This document shows positions 8,472 to 18,385 of a stretch of 64,000 bases of DNA, piece by piece (position 1 is the stretch's first letter; each line of letters opens with the position of its first letter). Below the pieces are notes generated by a model. It saw nothing but the letters and a program-made list of their open reading frames with translations. It ran no database searches and had not been told where the DNA came from. Source of the DNA: Eubacterium aggregans (lineage in GTDB: Bacteria > Bacillota > Clostridia > Eubacteriales > Eubacteriaceae); the NCBI RefSeq assembly GCF_900107815.1, contig NZ_FNRK01000003.1, positions 112,033-176,032 on the forward strand, read 5' to 3'. The position numbers and the translations under genes were made by a program.

Positions 8472-8497
8472 AATACTTTGAATTAACCTCAAAAACT

Positions 8498-8540
8498 AAA
8501 AGCCACAGATTGCCCCCCCCAAAGGGGATCTGTGGCTTTT
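8498..8540. terminator. Second, bidirectional terminator facing the S24 repressor gene
   Basis: AAAAGCCACAGAT (8498-8510) pairs perfectly with ATCTGTGGCTTTT (8528-8540); the loop contains eight C residues and four G residues that can extend the stem. It can end transcription from either side. Confidence 0.8.
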
Positions 8541-8560
8541 GTCTTGGAAATTCATTCTCG

Positions 8561-9232
8561 TTAAAAGTATTTTTCTAAACAATGTTGAATATAAACAACC
8601 TCCCCGATGATGTGAATGTCATCCCGTTTGATATGGCAGCATCGGGCATCGTAGTCAGGGTTATGGGGCTGGAGAATGACATAATCATCCTGTAGGACAA
8701 CCTTACGAATGATGAGATTCTCTCGGTTGATGTGGAGAGCCATGGCGGTTCCTGGCTTCAAAGTGGTATCCAGGCGAATGATGGCCTGGGCACCTTGTTG
8801 CAGTGTAGGGGCCATGCTGTCATCTGGGATTTGGAAGGCGAAGACTGCTCCCCACGTAGCCACCTTCTCCACGGGAAGACGTAGGGATTCCCCGGTGCGG
8901 GCGTTGGAGAAAAGGGGGATATCGTACCGAATGCAGTCAAACACGGCAACCTCGGAGTAGGCATCGGCTGAAACCGTGTCTTCTAAAATGATTTCACTCT
9001 CATAGCGGTTAACGGGCTCTCCCATGAGCCATTGGGGGTTGACATCAAAGTAAGCAGCCATTTGCTGGATGGTGGTTATTTTAGGTGCCATTTCACCCCG
9101 GGTATAGCGTGAAATGCTGGGGGGTGAGAGATTAAAGGTCCGACCCATGGAATAGGTGTTTTCCTGGGCCGCATCCATTAGGGCCTTTAGCCGCTCGCCG
9201 AAGATGGCTTTGTTGATTTTAGGTTTTGCCAT
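8561..9232 (-). CDS. XRE-family repressor with S24 (LexA/CI-type) peptidase domain
   Basis: This 223-residue protein has an N-terminal helix-turn-helix at about residues 8-60 (FNLSPPSISRYTRGEMAPK) and a C-terminal S24 domain. The S24 serine is in PDDSMAPTLQQG, and a lysine in LIIRKVV is in the place of the catalytic base. Such proteins act as repressors that may self-cleave with RecA; I do not see a clear Ala-Gly cleavage site. The start is the ATG two bases after the amidase stop codon, giving MAKPKINKAIF. It is the second gene of a two-gene unit, which is unusual for a phage-type repressor, and no phage genes are nearby. Confidence 0.85.
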   Translation of the reverse strand: MAKPKINKAIFGERLKALMDAAQENTYSMGRTFNLSPPSISRYTRGEMAPKITTIQQMAAYFDVNPQWLMGEPVNRYESEIILEDTVSADAYSEVAVFDCIRYDIPLFSNARTGESLRLPVEKVATWGAVFAFQIPDDSMAPTLQQGAQAIIRLDTTLKPGTAMALHINRENLIIRKVVLQDDYVILQPHNPDYDARCCHIKRDDIHIIGEVVYIQHCLEKYF

Positions 9233-9233
9233 T

Positions 9234-10064
9234 TCAATGCCCACCCTTTGTGATACAGTCATAAAGATCAGTCCGCCGGGAGGAGAGAATGGGAAGTTCC
9301 TGGCGGACTTTTTTTACCAGATCAAAGTCTAAGGTCTCATAAAGAATACCCGGATGTTCATCCAAGGCCGAGACAATATGGCCCCATGGGTCCACCAGGG
9401 AGGAATGCCCCCAGGCACAATATTCGGCTTCTGTGTCCCGGGCAGAGGAACAGGCCGCCACATAGCATTGGTTATCCACTGCCCGGGCCCGAAGGGTTAA
9501 GTCCCAGTGCAGGGGACCGGTGGTCATGTTAAAGGCAGCGGGAATCACCATCAGCTGTGCTCCTTGATCCGCCATGATACGGAAAAGCTCCGGGAAGCGC
9601 AGGTCAAAACAGATGGCTACCCCAACGGGGCCAAATTCGGTTTGGACGACAGTGATGGTATCGCCGGCGGAAAGGACCCGGGATTCCCGGAAGTGGATGC
9701 CACCTTCGATGGAAACATCGAAAAGATGAATTTTACGGTGATGCCCGATACACGATCCCTTCCGATCAAAAACATAGCAGGTATTGTAAATGCGTTTATC
9801 GACGCGCTCAGGGACGCTGCCGGCAAAAAGATAGACCCCGGCATCGGCGGCCAGCTGGCTGAGCTGGCCATAGATATAGCCCTCCATGGGCTCGGCCACT
9901 CGGCTGAAATTGCCATGGCAATAGGGACAAACAAACATTTCTGGTAAGACAACGAAATCCGCACCTTGTCCAGCAGCTTTTTCAACCATTGCTTTGGCTG
10001 TATTTAAATTGGTGTCCAAATGATTAATGGGTGTCATTTGACAACAGGCGATTTTTGCTTTCAT
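9234..10064 (-). CDS. Carbon-nitrogen hydrolase, omega-amidase (Nit2-like)
   Basis: This 276-residue nitrilase-superfamily enzyme carries the full catalytic triad: glutamate in VVLPEMFVCPY, lysine in HHRKIHLFD and cysteine in VAICFDLRFPELFR. The GGIHFRES and DLRFPELFR context matches omega-amidases that hydrolyse alpha-ketoglutaramate or alpha-ketosuccinamate, by-products of transaminases, so metabolite repair is the likely role. The substrate is inferred from the family only. It is the first gene of a unit with the S24 repressor, with GGAGG eight bases before the ATG and a TATAAT box upstream. Confidence 0.88.
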   Translation of the reverse strand: MKAKIACCQMTPINHLDTNLNTAKAMVEKAAGQGADFVVLPEMFVCPYCHGNFSRVAEPMEGYIYGQLSQLAADAGVYLFAGSVPERVDKRIYNTCYVFDRKGSCIGHHRKIHLFDVSIEGGIHFRESRVLSAGDTITVVQTEFGPVGVAICFDLRFPELFRIMADQGAQLMVIPAAFNMTTGPLHWDLTLRARAVDNQCYVAACSSARDTEAEYCAWGHSSLVDPWGHIVSALDEHPGILYETLDFDLVKKVRQELPILSSRRTDLYDCITKGGH

Positions 10065-10233
10065 GTTTTCCTCCAGTTCATATTAGTATTATACCCTATC
10101 CTTTAAAAAGAAGGAAAGGGAGAAGTAAAAAACGGAAACGACAATCAAGAATTAAAAATTAAGGAATTATGCACCCAACCTCGGCTTTTTTTGTTATAAT
10201 TATAAGTTAGTAAAGAGAAGAAGAGGTCTGTGC
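10065..10233. promoter_or_regulatory. Divergent promoter region between the amidase and the FGGY kinase
   Basis: A minus-strand TATAAT lies at 10093-10088 for the amidase unit, and a plus-strand TATAAT at 10195-10200 for the kinase unit. No further structure was recognised in between. Confidence 0.5.
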
Positions 10234-11787
10234 ATGAGTGATTTGGCATTAACCATTGATTGTGGGACAAAAGGGTTAAGAGGCATTATTTTTGATACAT
10301 ATGGCAATCAATTGGCAACGGCTGAAAAGCGGTATGAAAGCTATTATAGCCTGAATATGGGATGGGTGGAAGCACCTGCCAAAATGTTTTGGGATGATCT
10401 ATGCCAGGTGCTGGGTATTTTAAAGAAGGAAGAACCATCGCTTTTTGCCCGGGTGGCGGGTATTACCGTGGCTTGCCAGAGGGATACCGGTACCATTGTC
10501 GATTCTCAGGGCGAGGCATTAAGGGATTTCATTATCTGGCAGGATCGGCGAAAGTTGGATAAGCCTGTGGAGATTCCAAAGCTTTGGCGCATCCTTTTTG
10601 ATTTGGCAGGAAAGGGCCCCTTTGTGGATTCCTTTAACACTCAGACCCATGCCCATTGGATAAAAGTCAATGAACCGGAAAAATGGGCGGCAGCCCATGC
10701 CTATGTTTTGTTATCCAGCTACCTCATCGGAAAATTAACGGGAAAACTCATTGATTGCCGGTCTGATATTGCCGGGCACCTCCCCTTTGACTTTAAGAAA
10801 AAGGAATGGAGTGGCTCCAAGGATATTTTAACCCAAATTATCCGCATTGAACGGGAAAAACTGGTTCCCCTGGTGGATTCCTGTGCCGCTCTGGGAGGCA
10901 TCACAGAAACAGCCGCCCTGGAAACCGGGCTGCCAGTAGGACTGCCGGTTATTGGGTCGGGGACGGATAAGGGCTGTGAAACCATTGGTGTGGGCTGTCT
11001 GGGTCCAGACACAGCCAGCGTTTCCCTGGGAACCCAGGCGACAGTGGAAATAACGACCGATCATTACTTTGAATTGATTCGTTTTTATCCGCCATTTCCA
11101 GGGGTTGGCCCGAAGAGCTATAATCCGGAAATTACAGTTTATAATGGTTTTTGGATGATGAATTGGTTTGTTGAAACCTTTGCCCAGCTGGAGAAGCAGC
11201 AATGTGATGAGCAGGGAGAGGATATTTTAGCCTTTCTGGACCGGCAGATTGAAAGAATTCCGGCGGGATCTGAAGGCCTGGTGCTCCAGCCCTACTGGGG
11301 AATGGAATCCTTCAAGCCAGAAGCCATGGGGTCCATTATTGGGCTCACTGAGGGGCAAAACAAATACCATATCTACCGTGCCATCATTGAGGGGATTGGC
11401 TATGCCCTGCGGGAGGGGCTCGAACAGATCGAAGCGAAGTCTGGCACTCGGGTTAAAAGTATTGGATTATCTGGTGGTGGCGCCCAAAGTGATATCATTT
11501 GTGGCATAATGGCCGATATTTTTGGAAGAGAGACCTATCGGGTACAGACATCAGCGACTACAGGGCTCGGTGGAGCGATGGCCATATTTGTGGCCCTTGG
11601 CCGGTATGAAGATTTAAGGGAAGCGGGTTACAATATGATTCGGAAAACCCGGAGATATCGTCCAGACCCCAAAAGACAGAGGCTGTACGATGAGATTTAT
11701 AGAGACGTATATGCGAAGGCTTATAAGCGGTACCAACCCTTATATCAATCCTTAAAGAGCATTATGGCAAAGGTGAAAAATGACTAA
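10234..11787 (+). CDS. FGGY-family carbohydrate kinase
   Basis: This 517-residue protein has the ASKHA sugar-kinase fold: phosphate-1 loop [16 protein letters not shown] at the N-terminus, IIWQDRR near residue 108, [12 protein letters not shown] near 240 and the adenosine loop [13 protein letters not shown] near 410. It resembles xylulokinase/glycerol-kinase relatives, but the substrate cannot be assigned. Its gene overlaps the following giant activase by 8 bases, which means the two are almost certainly made together. That pairing with another ASKHA protein recurs, to my knowledge, in Clostridia and suggests that this kinase-like protein may serve the activase system rather than a sugar pathway; this is inference. 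Confidence 0.85.
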   Translation: MSDLALTIDCGTKGLRGIIFDTYGNQLATAEKRYESYYSLNMGWVEAPAKMFWDDLCQVLGILKKEEPSLFARVAGITVACQRDTGTIVDSQGEALRDFIIWQDRRKLDKPVEIPKLWRILFDLAGKGPFVDSFNTQTHAHWIKVNEPEKWAAAHAYVLLSSYLIGKLTGKLIDCRSDIAGHLPFDFKKKEWSGSKDILTQIIRIEREKLVPLVDSCAALGGITETAALETGLPVGLPVIGSGTDKGCETIGVGCLGPDTASVSLGTQATVEITTDHYFELIRFYPPFPGVGPKSYNPEITVYNGFWMMNWFVETFAQLEKQQCDEQGEDILAFLDRQIERIPAGSEGLVLQPYWGMESFKPEAMGSIIGLTEGQNKYHIYRAIIEGIGYALREGLEQIEAKSGTRVKSIGLSGGGAQSDIICGIMADIFGRETYRVQTSATTGLGGAMAIFVALGRYEDLREAGYNMIRKTRRYRPDPKRQRLYDEIYRDVYAKAYKRYQPLYQSLKSIMAKVKND

Positions 11788-14700
11788 GAAATGTAAAATC
11801 GGATTGGATGTGGGATCAACCACCATTAAGGTGGTTGTTTTAGATGAAGAAAACACGATGATTTTTAAGGCTTACAGGCGCCATCTGTCTAATATTCGAG
11901 AGATGATGGCGGTGCTTTTGCAGGAAACGTACACCTTGATTGGTAATGTTCCAGTGACCATTAGCGTGACAGGTTCTGGAGGACTCTTGGTGTCCAAGTG
12001 GATTGATGTTGCCTTTGTCCAGGAAGTTGTCGCCGGGACCATTGCTGTGGAGAAGAAGATTCCCCGGACAGACTGTGCCATTGAACTGGGAGGGGAGGAT
12101 GCTAAAATCACCTTTTTTGAAGGGAATATTGAGCAGCGGATGAACGGGACCTGCGCTGGCGGAACCGGTGCCTTTATCGACCAAATGGCCACCCTCCTTA
12201 AGACCGACGCCGGGGGCTTAAATGAAATGGCAAAGACCCACACCACCATTTATCCCATTGCATCCCGATGCGGGGTTTTTTCAAAGACGGATATTCAGCC
12301 CCTCCTCAATGAAGGGGCTGAAAAAGCGGATATTGCCGCCTCTATTTTCCAGGCTGTGGTCAACCAGACCATCAGTGGCCTGGCTTGCGGTCATACCATC
12401 CGTGGGAATGTTGCTTTTCTGGGGGGACCCCTTTTCTTTTTATCCGAGCTTAGGGAACGCTTTATTGAAAGCTTGAAGCTGACCCCGGCCCAGGTGATTT
12501 TCCCTGAAGATTCCAATCTTTTTGTTGCCATGGGAGCCGCTTACTCGTCAGAGAAAAATGGAGTCATTTCCTTTGGTGAGATTATCAGGCGGCTTAAGGA
12601 AAACACCTTTGTCCAGGATATGGGGGTGGATCGCCTTCAGCCCTTATTTGCAGATGCAGGGGAACGCCAGGCTTTTGAAGCTCGCCATGCCCAGGCCAGG
12701 GTGGTGCGCGGGGACTTGGCAGCATACGAAGGACCCTGCTTTTTAGGTATCGATGTGGGCTCTACCACCACCAAAACGGTTCTCATTGGAGAAAACGGGG
12801 AGCTGCTTTACAGCTTTTACGGCAGTAATGAGGGGGACCCCTTAGAAAAGTCCCGACAAATCCTGTTGGATATTTATGCTAATTTGCCCCAGGGGGCTGT
12901 CATTGCTAAGTCGGCGGTGACCGGCTATGGGGAAGGTCTTATTCAAACAGCCCTGAAGGTGGACATCGGGGAGATTGAAACCATCGCTCACTATAAGGGA
13001 GCCAAGTATTTTAAGCCCGAGGTGGATTTCATCCTGGATATTGGCGGCCAGGATATGAAGTGCATGAAGATCCGCAATGGAACCATCGACAGCATCATCT
13101 TAAACGAAGCCTGTTCCTCAGGCTGTGGATCCTTCTTGGAGACCTTTGCCAAATCCTTAAATCTTTCCATGGAGGATTTTGTGGAAAGTGCTCTGGATGC
13201 AGAAGCCCCCATTAATTTAGGGACCCGGTGTACAGTGTTCATGAATTCCAAGGTCAAGCAGGCCCAAAAGGAAGGGGCCAGCGTCGGTGAGATTTCGGCG
13301 GGATTGTCCTATTCGGTCATTAAGAATGCCCTCCAAAAGGTAATTAAGGTGCATAACCCTAAAGATTTAGGGGAGAACATCATCGTACAGGGCGGAACCT
13401 TCAATAATGACGCGGTGCTCCGGGCCTTTGAGAAAATTACAGATAAAGAGGTGGTACGCCCGGATATTGCCGGGCTGATGGGTGCCTTTGGTGCGGCTCT
13501 TATCGCCAGAGAAGGGTACATCCAGGGTGAGACGACCACACTGCTGGGGAGAGAAGCGCTGAATTCCTTCAGTGTGGCAATCAAACATCGTCGCTGCGGT
13601 GGCTGCAGTAATAATTGTCAGCTGACCGTCAATATTTTCGGGGATGGCTCCCGGCACATTACTGGAAACCGATGTGAAATCGGGGCTGGTGTCAGCCATA
13701 AGAAAAACGATCTTCCCAATCTGTATAAGTACAAATACCAACGAGTTTTTGATTACCAGCCCTTGCCCACGGCCATGGCCGCCAAGGGTGTCATCGGCAT
13801 CCCCCGGGTGCTGAACCAATATGAAAATTATCCCTTCTGGTTCATCTTTTTAACATCCCTGGGCTACCGGGTCATCCTCTCCGGAGATTCTAACCGGAGG
13901 ACCTATGAAAAGGGTATGGCCAGCATCCCCTCGGAATCCGTTTGCTACCCGGCAAAGTTGGTGCACGGACACATCCAGGATCTTATTGACAGTGGGGTTA
14001 AAAAGATTTTTTATCCCTGTATTTCTTTGGAGGAAAAGGAATTTGAAGGGGTGGATAATTGGTATAATTGCCCTATTGTAATGTCTTACCCTGAAACCAT
14101 TAAGCATAATATGGATGTTTTGGGGGAAGAGGGCATTACCTTTATCAATCCCTTCCTGGCCCTGGATAACCATAAACGGCTGGAAGAACGGCTGATAGAG
14201 ATCTTTGGGGAAGAGGGGGCAACCAAGGAAGAGGTGAGCATCGCCCTTCGCCATGCCCATGGAGAGCGGGAACGCTTTCGGAAGGATATGCAGCGCAAGG
14301 GCGAAGAAACCCTGGCCTGGCTGAAACGCAACCATCAAAGGGGGATTGTCCTGGCCGGCCGGCCCTACCACATCGACCCAGAAATCAACCACGGACTGGA
14401 TAATGTCATTACCTCCCTGGGGCTGGCAGTCCTCACCGAGGATTCCATCGCCCATTTGGCGGCTGGAAGCAATGCTGGAGATCATTACCGCGTATTGGAC
14501 CAGTGGAAATATCATAGTCGACTGTATAAGGCGGCGGAGGTGGTCGCCCAAAATGATTGCTTAGAGCTGGTGCAGCTGACCTCCTTTGGGTGCGGCCTGG
14601 ATGCGGTGACCTCGGAACAAACCCAGGAGCTTTTGGAAAGCAAGGGGGGAATTTATACCCTCATCAAAATCGATGAGGTCAATAACCTGGGGGCTGTACG

Positions 14701-16012
14701 AATCCGAATGCGCTCCTTAAAGGCAGCCATGGAGGAACGGGCAAAAAATCATATCAAGCTGCCCGAACACCCCTTACCCAAGCGGATGTCCTTTACCAAG
14801 GAAATGCGCAAGAACCACACGATTTTAGCACCCCAGATGTCACCCATCCATTTTGATTTCATCGCTGATGTTATGAAGGTCTGTGGCTACAACTTAGAGG
14901 TGCTACCCAGCGTGGATGCGGCAGCGGTTGACGCAGGACTGAGTTATGTGAATAACGATGCCTGCTACCCCAGTATTTTGACAACGGGACAGATTATGGC
15001 GGCCCTGAAGTCCGGAAAATACGATTTGGATAACGTTTCGGTAATGATGACCCAGACCGGCGGCCCCTGCCGGGCATCCAATTATGTGGGCTTTATCCGG
15101 AAGGCCTTGCGGGAAGCGGGAATGGAGCAAATTCCGGTTATTTCCCTCAATGTAGTGGGTCTGGAGGAAAATCCCGGCTTTAAGATTACGGTGGGCATGG
15201 CCCATCGGCTGATGATTGCTGCGGTGTACGGGGATTTGTTTCAACGACTTATTTATGGAACACGTCCCTATGAACGGGATGCCGGGTCCACCATGGCGCT
15301 ATACGAAAAATGGCGCCGAATCGTTAAGCACAATGTTACAAAGCCCAGTATTCGGGTATTCCGTCGCAATGTGCGGCAGATCATTGCCGAATTCGATGCC
15401 CTTCCCCGAATCAGCCGACATATCCCAAAGGTGGCCATCGTGGGGGAAATTTTGGTGAAATACCATCCGACGGCCAATAATAACCTTGTGGAAGTCTTGG
15501 AAAAGGAAGGTGCTGAGGTAGTGGTGCCGGATTTATTGGATTTCTTCCTCTATTGCTGTTATAATTCAATTTATAAGTACGATGTGCTTTCGGGTACCCT
15601 CTCCGGGAAGCGGAGCAGCCAGCTGGCCATCAAGGTGATTGAGCAGTACCGAAGAAATATGAAAAGGGCCCTTAATGAGAGTACCCATTACCGGGGACCT
15701 TCCACCATCCAGGAAAAGGCGACAAAGGCCCAGGAGCTCATTGCACTGGGGAACCAGGGAGGAGAAGGCTGGTTCCTGACGGCGGAAATGATGGAGCTCA
15801 TTGAAAATGGGGTAGAGAATATTGTTTGTGTTCAGCCCTTTGCGTGTTTGCCGAACCATGTTATGGGGAAGGGGATGATTAAGCCCATTCGTAGACGTTA
15901 TCCCAAGGCGAATATTGCGCCCATTGATTATGATCCCGGGGACTCCGAGGTCAATCAGATCAATCGGATCAAGCTGATGATGGAGACGGCCCGAAGAAAT
16001 TTGGAAGAATAA
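11780..16012 (+). CDS. Giant acyl-CoA dehydratase activase-like protein (BcrA/BadF + DUF2229 + dehydratase-like domains)
   Basis: This 1410-residue protein begins with two tandem ASKHA ATPase modules of the BcrAD/BadFG type: [15 protein letters not shown] at residue 8 with [11 protein letters not shown] near 120, and [15 protein letters not shown] near 323 with [11 protein letters not shown] near 440. The conserved cysteines in these loops would bind a bridging [4Fe-4S] cluster as in HgdC. A cysteine motif CGGCSNNC follows near 605, then a DUF2229 domain from about 670, and 2-hydroxyacyl-CoA dehydratase-like segments to the end (for example [14 protein letters not shown] near 858). HgdC-type activators use ATP to inject low-potential electrons into a dehydratase. 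The partner of this single-chain version is not known to me. Length matches the known family of about 1400 residues. Confidence 0.88.
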   Translation: MTKKCKIGLDVGSTTIKVVVLDEENTMIFKAYRRHLSNIREMMAVLLQETYTLIGNVPVTISVTGSGGLLVSKWIDVAFVQEVVAGTIAVEKKIPRTDCAIELGGEDAKITFFEGNIEQRMNGTCAGGTGAFIDQMATLLKTDAGGLNEMAKTHTTIYPIASRCGVFSKTDIQPLLNEGAEKADIAASIFQAVVNQTISGLACGHTIRGNVAFLGGPLFFLSELRERFIESLKLTPAQVIFPEDSNLFVAMGAAYSSEKNGVISFGEIIRRLKENTFVQDMGVDRLQPLFADAGERQAFEARHAQARVVRGDLAAYEGPCFLGIDVGSTTTKTVLIGENGELLYSFYGSNEGDPLEKSRQILLDIYANLPQGAVIAKSAVTGYGEGLIQTALKVDIGEIETIAHYKGAKYFKPEVDFILDIGGQDMKCMKIRNGTIDSIILNEACSSGCGSFLETFAKSLNLSMEDFVESALDAEAPINLGTRCTVFMNSKVKQAQKEGASVGEISAGLSYSVIKNALQKVIKVHNPKDLGENIIVQGGTFNNDAVLRAFEKITDKEVVRPDIAGLMGAFGAALIAREGYIQGETTTLLGREALNSFSVAIKHRRCGGCSNNCQLTVNIFGDGSRHITGNRCEIGAGVSHKKNDLPNLYKYKYQRVFDYQPLPTAMAAKGVIGIPRVLNQYENYPFWFIFLTSLGYRVILSGDSNRRTYEKGMASIPSESVCYPAKLVHGHIQDLIDSGVKKIFYPCISLEEKEFEGVDNWYNCPIVMSYPETIKHNMDVLGEEGITFINPFLALDNHKRLEERLIEIFGEEGATKEEVSIALRHAHGERERFRKDMQRKGEETLAWLKRNHQRGIVLAGRPYHIDPEINHGLDNVITSLGLAVLTEDSIAHLAAGSNAGDHYRVLDQWKYHSRLYKAAEVVAQNDCLELVQLTSFGCGLDAVTSEQTQELLESKGGIYTLIKIDEVNNLGAVRIRMRSLKAAMEERAKNHIKLPEHPLPKRMSFTKEMRKNHTILAPQMSPIHFDFIADVMKVCGYNLEVLPSVDAAAVDAGLSYVNNDACYPSILTTGQIMAALKSGKYDLDNVSVMMTQTGGPCRASNYVGFIRKALREAGMEQIPVISLNVVGLEENPGFKITVGMAHRLMIAAVYGDLFQRLIYGTRPYERDAGSTMALYEKWRRIVKHNVTKPSIRVFRRNVRQIIAEFDALPRISRHIPKVAIVGEILVKYHPTANNNLVEVLEKEGAEVVVPDLLDFFLYCCYNSIYKYDVLSGTLSGKRSSQLAIKVIEQYRRNMKRALNESTHYRGPSTIQEKATKAQELIALGNQGGEGWFLTAEMMELIENGVENIVCVQPFACLPNHVMGKGMIKPIRRRYPKANIAPIDYDPGDSEVNQINRIKLMMETARRNLEE

Positions 16013-16028
16013 AGATTGGAGAGATGTC

Positions 16029-16745
16029 ATGTTAACGGATTTTAAAATCGACATGGGGAATATACCTGCCCATGTTGCCATCATTATGGATGGCAATGGA
16101 CGTTGGGCAAAGAGAAAGTTGAGACCCCGTCTCTTTGGACACAATGCGGGGATGAAGGCGCTGCATACCACGGTAAAAACCGCCTCTGATTTAGGGGTAA
16201 AGGTTCTGACGGTGTATGCCTTCTCTACAGAAAACTGGAAGCGGAGCCCTGAAGAGGTGGACGGCCTGATGAAGATTGCCGTGGAGTATTTTATTAAAGA
16301 AATTGCAGAGCTCCATGAAAACCATGTCCAGGTCCGCATGATTGGAGATATGAGCCGGGTTCCTGCAGATGTTCAAAAGGCAGCGGCAGACGCCTGTGGG
16401 CTCACCGCCGAGAATGAGGGGCTGATTCTCAATGTGGCACTCAACTATGGTGGACGGGATGAAATCCTAAGGGCTGTTAAAGCTATTATGGCCGAGGGGA
16501 TCCCTCCAGAGGAGGTTACCGAGGCCTGTATCTCCAACAATCTGTACACTGCAGGGCTGCCGGACCCAGATATTATTTTAAGGACTGGCGGTGAAAAACG
16601 CTTGAGTAATTTCTTGCTTTGGCAGGACTCCTACGCAGAAATTATTTTTGATGATATTTGGTGGCCGGATTTTGATTCAGATGCGTTTTATAGGGTTATT
16701 GAGGAATATCAAAAAAGGGAAAGGCGTTACGGTGCGGTAAAGTAA
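16029..16745 (+). CDS. uppS: Undecaprenyl diphosphate synthase (cis-prenyltransferase)
   Basis: This 238-residue enzyme extends farnesyl diphosphate with isopentenyl diphosphate to C55, the lipid carrier of cell-wall synthesis. The signature HVAIIMDGNGRWAK with the catalytic aspartate is at residues 15-28, and the C-terminal RTGGEKRLSNFLLWQ and WPDFD blocks are complete. AGAG precedes the ATG. It heads the cluster uppS-cdsA-rseP-ispG-polC; cdsA follows one base after its stop codon. The usual upstream neighbours pyrH and frr are not here. Confidence 0.96.
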   Translation: MLTDFKIDMGNIPAHVAIIMDGNGRWAKRKLRPRLFGHNAGMKALHTTVKTASDLGVKVLTVYAFSTENWKRSPEEVDGLMKIAVEYFIKEIAELHENHVQVRMIGDMSRVPADVQKAAADACGLTAENEGLILNVALNYGGRDEILRAVKAIMAEGIPPEEVTEACISNNLYTAGLPDPDIILRTGGEKRLSNFLLWQDSYAEIIFDDIWWPDFDSDAFYRVIEEYQKRERRYGAVK

Positions 16746-16746
16746 A

Positions 16747-17550
16747 ATGCGAAAACGGATTTTGACGGCGGTGGTGGGCTTACCCCTGCTATTCGCAATG
16801 CTTTATTTTGGAGGGATTTACCTGTTTATAACCTGTGTCGTGCTCACGTCCATTGGTCTGTGGGAATATGCCAAGGCGGTTAATCGACGCTTAGACTGTA
16901 AAATCCGCTTCCCTTTCCTATTCATTCTGGGAATACTGATTCTATGTTTTATGAAGCTCGATTATGGGATGGTTTTGCCCTTGTTGGCGGTTTGCTTTAT
17001 TGCCGTTTTTTGTACGGAGGTGTTTTTGGGAAAGGCCGATGTTTATCGGGGGATGGCTTCAGTTGTGGGACTGGTTTATATTCCCATGATGTTTGGTTTT
17101 CTACTGCTCTTTGATACGGTGCCATCGGGACGATGCTATCTTTGGATGGTTTTTGTCATCGCTTTTATCACCGATACAGCGGCTTATTTCACCGGAATGG
17201 CCATCGGAAAGACAAAGCTGGCCCCAAAAATCAGCCCAAAGAAAACAGTGGCCGGGGCTGTTGGCGGAGTGGTTTTTGCCGCCATCGCCATGGTGATCTA
17301 CGGTTTGATTCTTCAGTATAATTTTAATTTTACCCTTCCGATTTATATGTACATCGTACTCGGCGTGGTGGGCTCTATTGCTGGCCAGTGCGGAGATTTA
17401 ACGGCATCGATGCTCAAACGGAAGATGGACATCAAGGATTTTGGAAAATGTCTGCCCGGTCACGGAGGCATTTTGGATCGTTTTGATAGTATTCTGTTTA
17501 TCATCCCCATTGTATATATTTTTGCGATATATACCTTCGGATATCTTTAA
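16747..17550 (+). CDS. cdsA: Phosphatidate cytidylyltransferase (CDP-diacylglycerol synthase)
   Basis: This 267-residue integral membrane enzyme activates phosphatidate with CTP for phospholipid synthesis. It has about seven to eight hydrophobic segments and the C-terminal signature with GDLTASMLKRKMDIKDFG and LPGHGGILDRFDS, whose acidic residues bind the metal. It starts one base after uppS. In most Clostridia dxr follows; here only 32 bases separate it from rseP, so dxr is missing from this cluster. Confidence 0.95.
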   Translation: MRKRILTAVVGLPLLFAMLYFGGIYLFITCVVLTSIGLWEYAKAVNRRLDCKIRFPFLFILGILILCFMKLDYGMVLPLLAVCFIAVFCTEVFLGKADVYRGMASVVGLVYIPMMFGFLLLFDTVPSGRCYLWMVFVIAFITDTAAYFTGMAIGKTKLAPKISPKKTVAGAVGGVVFAAIAMVIYGLILQYNFNFTLPIYMYIVLGVVGSIAGQCGDLTASMLKRKMDIKDFGKCLPGHGGILDRFDSILFIIPIVYIFAIYTFGYL

Positions 17551-17582
17551 AAAGATGGGGTGCTAAAACTTAGGAGGTATTG

Positions 17583-18377
17583 ATGTTAAATACAGTACTA
17601 ATGGTTATCCTCACCCTGCTGATTCTTTCCATATTGGTGGTGGTCCATGAATGGGGGCATTATATCGTTGCCAAGAAAACAGGCGTGTATGTCATTGAAT
17701 TTGCCATTGGCATGGGGCCGGTTCTCTTTTCCCGTCAGGGTAAGGAAACGCGTTTTAGCATCCGAGCATTGCCCATCGGCGGCTTTTGCCGCATGTATGG
17801 AGAGAATGAGGATGAGGAAGAAGAGGTGGAGCCAGAATCCCTCCCCATCGAAGTGGATGAATCCCGGAGCTTTCAGAATAAGTCCAAGGGACAGCGGCTG
17901 GCCATCTTAGTGGCCGGGGCAGCCATGAATATTATCTTTGCTTACCTTTGTCTGGTGGTGGTATTTTTACTCAAGGGAACTGGACTTGGCCCTTCACTTT
18001 TAAATGGTGTTCAGGCAACCGTCAGCTTTGGGGGGACCATCTTCCAAAGCTTGGGAATGCTCGTTACCGGCCAGCTTGGGCTGAATGATTTTGCTGGTCC
18101 CATTGGGATGGTGGGTATGGTTTCCAGTTTTTATCAATACGGATTTGCTGCTTTACTAACCTTTACAGCCCTTATTTCAGTTAACCTCGGTGTGATTAAT
18201 CTGCTGCCCCTTCCTGCACTGGACGGTGGACAGGCATTGATTTTGATCATTGAAAAAATAACGGGGAAGGAGCTGGACCCCAAAAAGGCAGCAACCATTA
18301 ATTATATCGGTTTTATGGCATTGATGGGGCTGGCCCTCGTCATTGCAGTGAATGATGTTTTACGCATAATGGGATAG
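17583..18377 (+). CDS. rseP: Site-2 protease RseP/RasP homologue lacking the PDZ domain
   Basis: This 264-residue intramembrane zinc protease keeps the catalytic parts: HEWGH in the first membrane segment (near residue 22) and NLLPLPALDGGQ near residue 210. RasP of Bacillus has about 420 residues and other homologues have one or two PDZ domains between the second segment and the GPIGM block. Here the chain passes from a hydrophobic segment (LVVVFLLKG, near 130) through only about 12 residues to a sequence (GVQATVSFGGTIFQSLG) that normally follows PDZ. The ATG chosen follows AGGAGG by 5 bases. Substrate gating by PDZ would be lost; an in-frame deletion or a naturally compact form are both possible. 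Confidence 0.85.
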   Translation: MLNTVLMVILTLLILSILVVVHEWGHYIVAKKTGVYVIEFAIGMGPVLFSRQGKETRFSIRALPIGGFCRMYGENEDEEEEVEPESLPIEVDESRSFQNKSKGQRLAILVAGAAMNIIFAYLCLVVVFLLKGTGLGPSLLNGVQATVSFGGTIFQSLGMLVTGQLGLNDFAGPIGMVGMVSSFYQYGFAALLTFTALISVNLGVINLLPLPALDGGQALILIIEKITGKELDPKKAATINYIGFMALMGLALVIAVNDVLRIMG

Positions 18378-18385
18378 GTGAGAAA

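Noticed and set aside
8513..8520. Run of eight C residues as a possible phase-variable tract
   Set aside because: It lies in the loop of a terminator, not in or next to a coding start, so slippage would have no clear effect.
13850..14551. Long reading frame on the minus strand opposite the activase gene
   Set aside because: It is antisense to well-conserved dehydratase-activase sequence, has no ribosome site and shows no recognisable motif; long shadow frames are common at this base composition.
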